Positions 50,620-58,514 of a DNA stretch of 64,000 nucleotides are shown in pieces; the stretch's first letter is position 1, and the number at the start of each line of letters is the position of its first letter. The position numbers and the translations under genes are program-made. Location of the stretch: assembly GCF_002217355.1 (NCBI RefSeq), contig NZ_MUHA01000026.1:1-64000 (forward strand), read 5' to 3'. This DNA comes from Flavobacterium oncorhynchi (GTDB lineage: Bacteria > Bacteroidota > Bacteroidia > Flavobacteriales > Flavobacteriaceae). The notes beneath the pieces are model-generated. The model did not search any database and was not told where the DNA came from. It worked only from the letters and a program-made list of their open reading frames with translations.

Positions 50620-52128
50620 GTGTCTGATAGTAAAAAATCATATCAAGATATTTTAAAAACGACTTCGGTTTTTGGAGGAGTACAGTTTTTTTTGATTTTG
50701 TTTTCCGTTATTCGAACCAAGTTAATTGCTGTTTTTATTGGTCCTGCAGGAATGGGAATTGTTGCTTTGTTAAATTCAAGTTTAAGTGTTTTAAACAGTA
50801 TTTCAGGTTTAGGAATTGAAACCAGCGCGGTAAAAAGCATTTCCGAAAATTATAAAAACGATGATATAAAAACAGTTTCAAAAACAATTCAAATTGTAAA
50901 AAAGATTGTTTTTATCACTGGAATTGCTGGAATGCTGTTTACTTTAATTTTTTCAAAAACCTTAAGTATCATTACTTTTGGCGATTCAAGTCAAACCTAT
51001 TCGTTTGCATTCCTTTCTGTAACCGTTTTATTTAAACAATTATCTTCAGGGCAATTGGCTGTTTTGCAAGGGTTGCGTCAATTCCGATTTTTAGCCAAAG
51101 CCAATCTATATGGTAATTTATTTGGATTGCTATTTTCCATTCCGTTGTATTATTTTTTAAGAATTAATGCCATAGTTCCCACCATCGTCATTACGTCATT
51201 ATTTTCTTTAGTTTTTTCATTTTATTATTCCAGTAAAATAAAAATGGAGGAAGAAAAAATCTCAAAAACAGCAGTTATTGCCGAAGGGAAATGGATTGTA
51301 AAACTTGGTTTTATGCTGACTATAAGCAGTGTTTTAACGCTTTTGTCAACATATCTAGTTCAGATTTATATTGGTAAAACCGGCGGATTGGAGCAAGTAG
51401 GTTTTTACAACGCAGGATTTACTTTGCTGAATTCTTATGTTGGAATTATTTTTACAGTTATGAGCACCGATTATTTTCCAAAATTAGCGGCTGTAAATAC
51501 AGATAATAATCAAATTAGAACCAGCGTACAGCAGCAAGCTTTTATTTCAATTTTACTTATCACGCCAATCATTGTTTTGTTTCTTACTTTAAGTTCGGTA
51601 ATTGTTCGGCTTATTTATACTACAAAATTTGATGTTGTAATTCCAATGATTTGTATTGGAATTTTAGGAATGTTGTTTCGTGCCGTTTCATGGGCAATAG
51701 GATTTATTTTAATTGCCAAAGGGGATTCGAAAATGTTTGTAAAAACTGCCGTTGGTTTTAATATATTGTCATTATTGATGAATATTTCAGGCTATTATTT
51801 TTATGGTTTAGAAGGTCTTGGTTTTAGTTTCTGTTTTTATTTTTTATTCCATTTTATTGGTTTAAAAATAATTACTAAAAAACGGTACAATTTGTATTTT
51901 GAGAAAGATTTCTATGCAGTTTACCTCGTGTGTTTTGCAATCTGTCTCACTGCATTTTTAGTTAGATATATTGAAATTGAGCTTTTAAAATACACTTTAT
52001 TATCCATTATGATTTTGCTTTCCTTTTGGTTTAGTTGGTTCCAAATCAATAAAAAGATAAATTTAAGCGAAATATTTACTTCATTTGTGATGCGAAAAAA
52101 AGACAGAAATGATTCAGAGCAGTTATAA
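50620..52128 (+). CDS. Wzx-type O-antigen/polysaccharide flippase
   Basis: This 502-residue inner-membrane protein has about twelve to fourteen transmembrane helices in the MOP/oligosaccharide-flippase arrangement. The N-terminus KTTSVFGGVQFFLILFSVIRTKLIAVFIGPAGMGIVALLNS, shown by SVIRTKLIAVFIGPAGMGI, and LGFMLTISSVLTLLSTYL fit the family. It would move undecaprenyl-linked sugar units across the membrane. The GTG start lies 3 bases past the aminotransferase stop, and the end overlaps the acyltransferase gene by 20 bases. No Wzy polymerase is in the window. Confidence 0.92.
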   Translation: MSDSKKSYQDILKTTSVFGGVQFFLILFSVIRTKLIAVFIGPAGMGIVALLNSSLSVLNSISGLGIETSAVKSISENYKNDDIKTVSKTIQIVKKIVFITGIAGMLFTLIFSKTLSIITFGDSSQTYSFAFLSVTVLFKQLSSGQLAVLQGLRQFRFLAKANLYGNLFGLLFSIPLYYFLRINAIVPTIVITSLFSLVFSFYYSSKIKMEEEKISKTAVIAEGKWIVKLGFMLTISSVLTLLSTYLVQIYIGKTGGLEQVGFYNAGFTLLNSYVGIIFTVMSTDYFPKLAAVNTDNNQIRTSVQQQAFISILLITPIIVLFLTLSSVIVRLIYTTKFDVVIPMICIGILGMLFRAVSWAIGFILIAKGDSKMFVKTAVGFNILSLLMNISGYYFYGLEGLGFSFCFYFLFHFIGLKIITKKRYNLYFEKDFYAVYLVCFAICLTAFLVRYIEIELLKYTLLSIMILLSFWFSWFQINKKINLSEIFTSFVMRKKDRNDSEQL

Positions 52129-52855
52129 AAAATGCCGTTCTTTTTACAATAAAACCAAGTTTTACTGCAAAGTAAACTGGATCAAAACACTGTATTTTAA
52201 TTTCAAGAAATTCCCTTTTAAAACAGCAAAAAAACTTCCTATTTTCTTTTATGGGCCTGTGAAATTTACTTCGATGAAAGGCGAGATTCAGCTTATCGGA
52301 AAAATTCAAAAAGGAATGATAGGTTTTGGTCAGCCTTACGAATTGAATTCTGTTCATAAAGGAATTGCTGAAATTGCTGTTTATGGAACATTGCTCTTTA
52401 AAGGAAAGTTTCAATTTGGAAAAGATTACTTTCTATTTGTTGGCGAAGATGCCGTTTGTGAGCTTGGTAATATGGCATCAATGGCTTCGAGTTCAAAATT
52501 AATTTGTACTGAAAAAATTGTTTTAGGAGATTATGCCAGATTTGGTTCTGAATCGCAGATTATAGATACTAATTTTCATGATTTAATTGATACTCAAACA
52601 GGGGAGAAGTTTAAAAAATCAGCTCCAATTCACATCGGAAATTATAATTTTATGAGTAATAGAGTTTCGATTTTTAAAGGAACTCAAACGCCTGATTTTT
52701 GTACCGTTGCATCAAATAGTTTATGTACAAAAGAGTATACAGCTTTAGGCGAAAATATTTTAATTGGTGGTGTTCCTGCTAAATTGATCCGAAATAATAT
52801 TTCCAGAGACTGGCAGGGAGAAAAACAGCAATTAGATGATTTTTTGTCTATTTAG
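52109..52855 (+). CDS. Left-handed beta-helix acyltransferase
   Basis: This 248-residue protein has hexapeptide-type turns: FFYGPVKF, IGKIQKGMIGFG, IAEIAVYGTLLFKGK, KIVLGDYARFGSESQI and PIHIGNYNFMSNRVSIFKGTQTPDFCTVASNS. It ends with ENILIGGVPAKLIRNN, a signature of LbH acetyl/acyltransferases. The N-terminal 45 residues are basic and could contact a membrane-bound acceptor. It may acetylate the 3-amino sugar or a glycan residue. It overlaps the flippase gene by 20 bases. Confidence 0.85.
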   Translation: MIQSSYKKCRSFYNKTKFYCKVNWIKTLYFNFKKFPFKTAKKLPIFFYGPVKFTSMKGEIQLIGKIQKGMIGFGQPYELNSVHKGIAEIAVYGTLLFKGKFQFGKDYFLFVGEDAVCELGNMASMASSSKLICTEKIVLGDYARFGSESQIIDTNFHDLIDTQTGEKFKKSAPIHIGNYNFMSNRVSIFKGTQTPDFCTVASNSLCTKEYTALGENILIGGVPAKLIRNNISRDWQGEKQQLDDFLSI

Positions 52856-52872
52856 TAAAAATAGAATTTGGT

Positions 52873-52946
52873 AAAAACAGCCACGAATTCACGAATTATT
52901 TTGCCAATTTTAATGATTAAAAATTCGTGTATTCGTAGCTGTTTTT
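52873..52946. repeat. Palindromic repeat copy B3 (CAGCCACGAATTCACG type)
   Basis: Left AAAAACAGCCACGAATTC and right GAATACACG-type complement pair with few mismatches, with an AT-rich centre. It sits between convergent genes, past the acyltransferase stop and just beyond the glycosyltransferase stop at 52949, where it can stop both transcripts. Confidence 0.78.
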
Positions 52947-52948
52947 AT

Positions 52949-53845
52949 TTACAAAAGTATTTTAATTCGTTGTTTTACTTCAAGCAGAATATATTTAAAT
53001 AACAATTTAAAATTCGAAGTTTTAAACGCCAAAATCATTTCATAATGCATTCGTTTTAAAATGGCTTTGTGTTCTTCCTTTGTTCTGTTTAAAGCAATTG
53101 CTTTCTGAATAATCAAATAAGTAGAATAATTTATTTTTCTAGATCTTTCGTCGTTTTTAAGAAAAAAATGCGTTCCTTGAGAAGTCAAGACAATTCGTTT
53201 TTGAATCAAAATTGCATCAATAAAATCAAAGTCATATTTTCGGGAAGCACGAATCCACAGATCTAAATCTTCATAAGCCAGATTTTCATCATAACCTTGT
53301 AAATCATCAAAAACAGATTTTTTAACCATCGATGAAACAGAGCAAATACTATTACCGCCAGAAATGACACTTAAATAAATATCGCCCGTTTTTCGGGTTT
53401 CGATTGTTTTTTTTGAGGAATCAACAGGAAAGTAATAAGAGTCAAACTCACCATTTTCAGTAATCAGTTCTGTATTTCCGTAAACAACACCTAGGTTTTT
53501 ATATTGACTTTTTTGAAATGCTTTTATTTGTAATGAAACACAATTTGCTGCTAAAATATCGTCGCAGGCCAAATCAATTATAAAGCTGCCTTTTGCATGT
53601 CGAAGCGCTTTATTAAACGATTTGGTACTTCCTAAATTCGTTTCATTTTCAATAAATAAAACATCAGGATAATTGGTCAGCCAATTCTTAATGACTTTTC
53701 TTGAATTATCGGTGCTGAAATCATCAACAATAGTTAATTCAACATAAGGATAATCTTGATTAACAGCCGACATTAAACTCTCGACAATAAACCTTTCGTG
53801 GTTATAACACAAGCAAATTATAGACACTAATGATTTATCCTTCAT
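52949..53845 (-). CDS. Family 2 glycosyltransferase
   Basis: This 298-residue GT-A enzyme has the opening VSIICLCYNHERFIVESLMSAVNQDYPYVELTIVDDFSTD, shown by SIICLCYNHERFIVESL and VDDFSTDNS, the nucleotide-binding DXD-type region IDLACDDIL, and the acceptor-side YDENLAYEDLDLWIRAS. It uses an activated sugar to extend the lipid-linked glycan on the cytosolic face. It is encoded on the opposite strand to the flanking glycan genes, between two palindromic repeats, and so is transcribed alone. Confidence 0.92.
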   Translation of the reverse strand: MKDKSLVSIICLCYNHERFIVESLMSAVNQDYPYVELTIVDDFSTDNSRKVIKNWLTNYPDVLFIENETNLGSTKSFNKALRHAKGSFIIDLACDDILAANCVSLQIKAFQKSQYKNLGVVYGNTELITENGEFDSYYFPVDSSKKTIETRKTGDIYLSVISGGNSICSVSSMVKKSVFDDLQGYDENLAYEDLDLWIRASRKYDFDFIDAILIQKRIVLTSQGTHFFLKNDERSRKINYSTYLIIQKAIALNRTKEEHKAILKRMHYEMILAFKTSNFKLLFKYILLEVKQRIKILL

Positions 53846-53857
53846 GTTTTTTGTTTT

Positions 53858-53955
53858 ACCATTAAGAGATTAAGGAAATAAAGTTAAACACAAGCTTAAT
53901 TTTCTCCTTTAAGAAAATTAAGACAAAGCTTTATGCAACTTAATGTCTTAATGGT
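53858..53955. repeat. Palindromic repeat (ACCATTAAGAGATTAAGG type) with nested hairpin
   Basis: Outer arms ACCATTAAGAGATTAAG and CTTAATGTCTTAATGGT (53939-53955) pair with few mismatches. Inside, an 11-bp perfect stem CTTAATTTTCT/AGAAAATTAAG (53895-53905 with 53912-53922) forms a second hairpin. It lies between two divergent glycosyltransferase genes, so it is not simply a terminator. Confidence 0.8.
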
Positions 53956-53982
53956 TCTAAATCTTATTTTATTTTAAAAAGT

Positions 53983-53990
53983 TATATTTG
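53983..53990 (+). promoter_or_regulatory. Putative -7 box (TATATTTG) of the 54-kb glycosyltransferase gene
   Basis: TATATTTG is an exact consensus match, 22 bases before the ATG at 54013. It could drive the three-gene glycosyltransferase/FdtA unit. Confidence 0.5.
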
Positions 53991-54012
53991 ATACGAAAAT
54001 AAGAAATCACGA

Positions 54013-55110
54013 ATGATATTGTCTCACAAAAAAAAGAAAATTGCGCTGATTGGTTATCGCTTAAGCGGAGGCGGAAGTGAAAAAGTAATGGCAAATTTGT
54101 CTGTTTTTTTTGAAAGTAAAGGTTTTGAAGTTGATTTAATTATTGTTTTAGACGAAGTAAGTTATCTCTATTCTGGGAAATTGGTAAACCTGGGTTTGCT
54201 CAAAAATAAAAGCAATGGTTTCTTTAATAAAGCTAGAAGATTAAAGGTTTTACGAGATTATTTAAATCACAATCAATTTGATTTTATTATTGATTTTCGC
54301 TTTCGAACTAAGGTTATTCAAGAGCTTATTTTGGCTCGATTTATTTATAATGCAAAGACTATTTTTACGGTTCACAGTTTTTTAATTGATCATTATATGC
54401 CAAATAATTCTTGGCTCACACAATTAATGTACAATCATTGTTTGGCAAATGTTGCTATTACTGAAGAAATGAAAACATTGGTAGAAACGAAACATAAATT
54501 AAAAAATGTGGTAACGATTGCAAACCCTGTAAACTTTGATGAGATTGTGCAAAAACAGAATGAAAAGATTGATTTACAGTTTGATTTTATAATTGCAATT
54601 GGACAATATGAAAATGAAATAAAACAGTTTGATAAACTCATTTCGAGTTACGCTGAATCTGATTTGCCTCGAAATAAAATTCATTTGGTTATAATTGGAA
54701 ACGGAAACGAAAACAAGCTCAGAAAAGTAATTTTAGAGAATAATATTGCCGATTTTGTTCATCTTTTAGGTTTTCAGAATAATCCATTTAAATATCTCAG
54801 CAAAGCAAAATTTTTGGTTTTAAGCAGTAAAAATGAAGGTTTTCCAAATGTTATTTTAGAAGCTTTGGCGTGCGGAACTCCGGTTGTTTCATTCGATTGT
54901 GATTTTGGCCCAAGAGATATGATTTCAAGTTTTGAAAATGGTATTTTAGTCGAAAATCAAAATTGGGAAAAGTTTACCGAAACAATGAATTTGTTCGTTT
55001 CAGATGAGAATTTATATCTGCATTGTAAACAAAATGCAACTAAAAGCATCAGCCCGTTTTTATTAGAAAAAATAGGCGAACAATGGTTGAATTTAATGAA
55101 TTTGAACTAA
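54013..55110 (+). CDS. Family 4 glycosyltransferase
   Basis: This 365-residue GT-B enzyme has the GT4 N-terminus KIALIGYRLSGGGSEKVMANLSVFFESKGFEVDLI, shown by GGGSEKVMANLSVFFESKGF, and the C-terminal nucleotide-sugar site LSSKNEGFPNVILEALACGTPVVSFDCDFGPRDMI, shown by KNEGFPNVILEALACGTP. It retains the acidic catalytic-side E in EGFPNVILEA. It would add a sugar with retention of configuration. It precedes the FdtA-like gene by 4 bases in a three-gene operon. Confidence 0.94.
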   Translation: MILSHKKKKIALIGYRLSGGGSEKVMANLSVFFESKGFEVDLIIVLDEVSYLYSGKLVNLGLLKNKSNGFFNKARRLKVLRDYLNHNQFDFIIDFRFRTKVIQELILARFIYNAKTIFTVHSFLIDHYMPNNSWLTQLMYNHCLANVAITEEMKTLVETKHKLKNVVTIANPVNFDEIVQKQNEKIDLQFDFIIAIGQYENEIKQFDKLISSYAESDLPRNKIHLVIIGNGNENKLRKVILENNIADFVHLLGFQNNPFKYLSKAKFLVLSSKNEGFPNVILEALACGTPVVSFDCDFGPRDMISSFENGILVENQNWEKFTETMNLFVSDENLYLHCKQNATKSISPFLLEKIGEQWLNLMNLN

Positions 55111-55114
55111 AAAT

Positions 55115-55519
55115 ATGACCACAATTCAAGATATAACATTGGTAAAAATTCCTGTGGTAGAAGACTTAAGCGGGAATTTGGCTTTTATTCAAAACGGAAT
55201 TCTGCCTTTTGAATTCAAGCGGGTTTATTATCTTTTTGATGTGCCAAGTACAGCTTTTCGCGGCGGACATTCGCATATTGAACAACACGAAGTTTTAATT
55301 GCTTTGAGCGGCAGTTTTGAAGTGATTGTAAATGATGGAATTGAGAAAAAAAGCTATTTGTTGAATAAACCAAATGTTGGATTGCATTTACCAAACGGCA
55401 TTTGGCGTGAATTAGAAAATTTTTCTTCAGGTTCAGTTTGTCTTGTTTTAGCTTCAGATGTTTTTGAGGAAATGGATTATATCAGAGATTATGAAACTTT
55501 TTTGAAGTCTAAAAAATGA
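55115..55519 (+). CDS. Sugar 3,4-ketoisomerase, FdtA/QdtA-like cupin (WxcM family)
   Basis: This 134-residue cupin has the signature of sugar ketoisomerases: KIPVVEDLSGNLAFIQNGILPFEFKRVYYLFDVP, seen as FEFKRVYYLFDVPSTAFRGG, then HSHIEQHEVLIALSGSFEV. It isomerises dTDP-4-keto-6-deoxyhexose to the 3-keto form that FdtB-type aminotransferases then aminate. The product would be dTDP-3-amino-3,6-dideoxyhexose, acetylated to Fuc3NAc or Qui3NAc. The start follows a GT4 gene by 4 bases, and the end overlaps the next GT4 gene by 4 bases. Confidence 0.93.
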   Translation: MTTIQDITLVKIPVVEDLSGNLAFIQNGILPFEFKRVYYLFDVPSTAFRGGHSHIEQHEVLIALSGSFEVIVNDGIEKKSYLLNKPNVGLHLPNGIWRELENFSSGSVCLVLASDVFEEMDYIRDYETFLKSKK

Positions 55520-56601
55520 AACTGCTTTACATTGTTCCCACAATAAAAAATGCCGATGGAGTTGCCAGAGTTTTATCTGTTAAAGCCAATTATTTTATTG
55601 AACATTTTAATTATGAAGTACATATTTTATCTCAAAATGAAAATGACGAATTGCCTTTTTATGACTTCAATTCTAACGTTGTATTTCATTCTATTGAACT
55701 AAAGGGAAATGCTTTTAAGTTCTTAAAATCCTATCAGAAACAAATCAATCAAAAAATACAAGAAATAAATCCTAATGTTATTTTGGTTGCTGATAATGGT
55801 TTAAAAGGATTTGTTCTTCCTTTTTTAATTAGAACAAAAATTTCAATTATTCTAGAATGTCACAGCTCTAAATTTATTGAAGAGAAACAACAGAAATCAG
55901 GTTTCTTGTCAAAATTAGTTTCAAGAATAAAATATCGTTTTAAAGATTTTGGTGCACAAAATTTTACGCAAGTTGTTGTTTTATCAAATGAGAATTCAAA
56001 CGAATGGAATGCGAAAAATGTAGTTGTAATTCCAAATCCGTCTTGGGTTAAAACGGAAGAAACAGCTTCTTTACAAAATAAAAAAGTAATTGCCGTTGCT
56101 AGAAATTCATATGAAAAAGGTTTAGACCGATTATTGCCCATTTGGGCAAAAGTAAATGAAAAACATTCTGACTGGGTTTTGGATATTTATACAAATGAAA
56201 CCGATTCGTTGAAGAAAGAGATTATTCGTTTAGGATTAAGTTCAGGAGTTAATTTTTTTCCCTTTCAAAAAAGTATTGAGAGTATATATTTAGAAGCATC
56301 TATTTACGTGATAACTTCTCGATTTGAAGCTTTTTCTATGACTTTGATCGAAGCAATGTCTTTTGGTTTGCCTTGTATCGCCTACGATGGTTCCGCGGGT
56401 CCAAGATCTATTATTAATAATGAAACAAATGGATTTTTGGTTCCTGATGGAAATATAGCATTGTTTGCAGAGAAAATTTCAGTTTTGATTGAGAATGAAA
56501 ATTTACGAAAACAATTAGGTTCAAATGCAAAAGAATCAATGCAGCTTTACGAGATAGATGCTGTAATGGAAAAATGGAAGAAATTGCTGGAAAGTTTATA
56601 G
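55516..56601 (+). CDS. Family 4 glycosyltransferase
   Basis: This 361-residue GT-B enzyme opens with KLLYIVPTIKNADGVARVLSVKANYFIEHF, shown by PTIKNADGVARVLSVKANYF, and has a central AVARNSYEKGLDRLLPIWAKV, then SRFEAFSMTLIEAMSFGLPCIAYD. The last part is the nucleotide-sugar site of GT4 enzymes. It overlaps the FdtA-like gene by 4 bases. Donor and linkage are unknown. It is convergent with the GT2 gene at 56610, 8 bases away. Confidence 0.94.
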   Translation: MKLLYIVPTIKNADGVARVLSVKANYFIEHFNYEVHILSQNENDELPFYDFNSNVVFHSIELKGNAFKFLKSYQKQINQKIQEINPNVILVADNGLKGFVLPFLIRTKISIILECHSSKFIEEKQQKSGFLSKLVSRIKYRFKDFGAQNFTQVVVLSNENSNEWNAKNVVVIPNPSWVKTEETASLQNKKVIAVARNSYEKGLDRLLPIWAKVNEKHSDWVLDIYTNETDSLKKEIIRLGLSSGVNFFPFQKSIESIYLEASIYVITSRFEAFSMTLIEAMSFGLPCIAYDGSAGPRSIINNETNGFLVPDGNIALFAEKISVLIENENLRKQLGSNAKESMQLYEIDAVMEKWKKLLESL

Positions 56602-56609
56602 TTGCAACT

Positions 56610-57488
56610 TTATTTTAAGCTGCAGATATAACTTATTTTGAATACGTTCAACAGCATTAAAGAAGGATTGTCGGAGTTTAATTGTTTGCAGATAATTCGA
56701 TTAAAAACGTTGTAAAATAATCCTAAAGCAAATTTTAGTTTATATTTTTTGAGCAGATTGTGTGCATATAATATTTTTACAAAACTAGGATCAATTTGTT
56801 TTTTTTGATTTAAAATAATCAGGTTTTCCAGACTGTTTTTCACTTTAGAAAGGTAAGTATCGCTGTTGTCAATTTCTCCATGTTCAACAGCATTATCAAT
56901 ATGTTTTACACTAAAGTTTGATTTGCTGACTTGAAAAGCAAAAAGAGTGTCTTCGTGACCATATTTTGTTAAATCCGCATCAAATTGTATGAGGTTAAAA
57001 CAATCTTTTTTGATCAAAGTATTGTTGAACATTAGAGTTTTGAAAACAGAAGAATTTCTTTGAGAAACAGTTTTATCTTCAACCATTCGTCCATATTTCC
57101 ATCTTAATTTTTGTTCTTTAGATTCGACTTTCAGCGGATGAATTCTGCCGCCGTAAACGATGTCAAAAGAAATAGTATCGAGATAATTTTGTATAAAACT
57201 GGGATTGATAATAATAGAATCTCCATCAATAAAAAGAAGATTCTCGTATTTAGCTTTTGCAACGAGTAAATTTCGATTAGAGCTTAATCCAATGTTCTTT
57301 TCTAAAGAAATAAAAGAAGAATTTTGCAAAGAATTTATAGACTCATTTTCCTTGTTTAGTACAGAATTTGAGGCGTCATCCTGAGCAATTATTTCAAAAT
57401 TAATTCCACATAAACTGCATTGCTTTACGAGTTCGTTAACGAGCGATAAAACATTTTGATTGTAAATCGGAATTAAAATCGAAAGCAT
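56610..57488 (-). CDS. Family 2 glycosyltransferase in the ftsE transcription unit
   Basis: This 292-residue GT-A enzyme starts with LSILIPIYNQNVLSLVNELVKQC and has the acceptor/nucleotide regions EIIAQDDASNS, YENLLFIDGDSIIINPSFI (with the DxD) and KYGHEDTLFAFQVS near residue 185. The reading frame starts directly after the ftsE stop on the same strand, so it is probably cotranscribed with ftsE rather than with the glycan genes it adjoins. Its substrate is unknown. Confidence 0.92.
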   Translation of the reverse strand: MLSILIPIYNQNVLSLVNELVKQCSLCGINFEIIAQDDASNSVLNKENESINSLQNSSFISLEKNIGLSSNRNLLVAKAKYENLLFIDGDSIIINPSFIQNYLDTISFDIVYGGRIHPLKVESKEQKLRWKYGRMVEDKTVSQRNSSVFKTLMFNNTLIKKDCFNLIQFDADLTKYGHEDTLFAFQVSKSNFSVKHIDNAVEHGEIDNSDTYLSKVKNSLENLIILNQKKQIDPSFVKILYAHNLLKKYKLKFALGLFYNVFNRIICKQLNSDNPSLMLLNVFKISYICSLK

Positions 57489-58172
57489 TTACACGTTTCT
57501 TTGCACCACTTCAAAGATTCTTTCATCTTCACATTTTAATGTTTTAGATGGAAATTTCATCAATAATGCATAATCGTGAGTGGCCATGATAATAGTTTTA
57601 CCATTGGCATTAATCGTTTTTAGTACTTCTAAAACTTCAGAACTCGTTTGAGGATCAAGATTTCCTGTTGGTTCATCGGCTAAGATAAATTCGGGATCGT
57701 TAAGCAAAGCTCTTGCGATTGCAACACGCTGCTGCTCTCCACCAGAAAGTTGGTGAGGCATTTTGTTTAGGAAATCTCCCATTCCTACTTTGTTTAAAAC
57801 TTCATCGATTTTATGCTCCATGGCTTCTTTTTCGGTCCAACCGGTTGCTCTTAAAACAAAAAGCATGTTGTCTTTTATAGAACGATCTGGAAGTAATTTG
57901 AAGTCTTGAAAAACAATTCCAATTTTACGTCTTAAATACGGAATATCATTTTCTTTTAAAGTAGCCAAATCAAAATCGACTATGTGACCTTCACCTTCCG
58001 TAAGCGGTAAATCTGCGTATAAAGTTTTTAAGAAACTACTTTTTCCAGAACCGGTTTTACCAATGATGTAAATAAATTCACCATGCTGAACATCTAAATT
58101 AATGTGCGATAAAATTTTTCTTCCTTCTTGATATATAGTGACTTCTTTTAGAGATAGTACGGTTTGTGACAT
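57489..58172 (-). CDS. ftsE: Cell division ATP-binding protein FtsE
   Basis: This 227-residue ABC ATPase has Walker A IIGKTGSGKSSFL (GKTGSGKS at 38-45), the signature HQLSGGEQQRVAIARALL, Walker B FILADEPTGNLDP and the switch His in IMATHDY. FtsE couples with FtsX to activate peptidoglycan hydrolases at the division site. No ftsX gene is adjacent. The ATG at 58172 starts the typical sequence; a longer in-frame version would add 22 unrelated residues. Its stop is followed immediately by the GT2 start. Confidence 0.95.
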   Translation of the reverse strand: MSQTVLSLKEVTIYQEGRKILSHINLDVQHGEFIYIIGKTGSGKSSFLKTLYADLPLTEGEGHIVDFDLATLKENDIPYLRRKIGIVFQDFKLLPDRSIKDNMLFVLRATGWTEKEAMEHKIDEVLNKVGMGDFLNKMPHQLSGGEQQRVAIARALLNDPEFILADEPTGNLDPQTSSEVLEVLKTINANGKTIIMATHDYALLMKFPSKTLKCEDERIFEVVQRNV

Positions 58173-58266
58173 AATAAAATTGATTTGATTGGTAAAAGTA
58201 ATAAGATAACGGTTGGATTCAAAATAAATTTCAATCATTTCTTATAAAAAATCGAAATGTGATTTT

Positions 58267-58404
58267 AAACCATATAAGTCATATAAGTCCATTTTAAAGA
58301 TGTTTGTTTGGGATTTTTACTACGGCAGCTTATATGATTTCTCAGCATTGGAAAAAGATTATAAAACTCTTGACTTATAATTACTTATAAGACTTATATG
58401 GTTT
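58267..58404. repeat. Palindromic repeat (CATATAAGTCATATAAGT type)
   Basis: Outer arms AAACCATATAAGTCATATAAG (58267-58287) and its complement CTTATAAGACTTATATGG (58384-58401) are separated by about 96 bases. A partial third arm (GACTTATAA) lies near 58372. It lies in the 276-base gap between two divergent genes and ends 84 bases before the promoter box of the TPR gene. Confidence 0.75.
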
Positions 58405-58487
58405 GAATTATGCTTTTAAACTGTAGATCTTAATTTTTTGTTCATAATAAAAGTCTGAAACGTTTCGTTATAAACGGTATAAAATGA

Positions 58488-58495
58488 TAAATTTG
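58488..58495 (+). promoter_or_regulatory. Putative -7 box (TAAATTTG) of the TPR gene
   Basis: TAAATTTG lies 19 bases before the ATG at 58515. No clear -33 box is present. Confidence 0.4.
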
Positions 58496-58514
58496 AATAC
58501 TAAATAAAACTAAA

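Noticed and set aside
52076..52414. 112-codon minus-strand frame across the flippase/acyltransferase junction
   Set aside because: It overlaps two well-supported plus-strand genes and has no domain signal.
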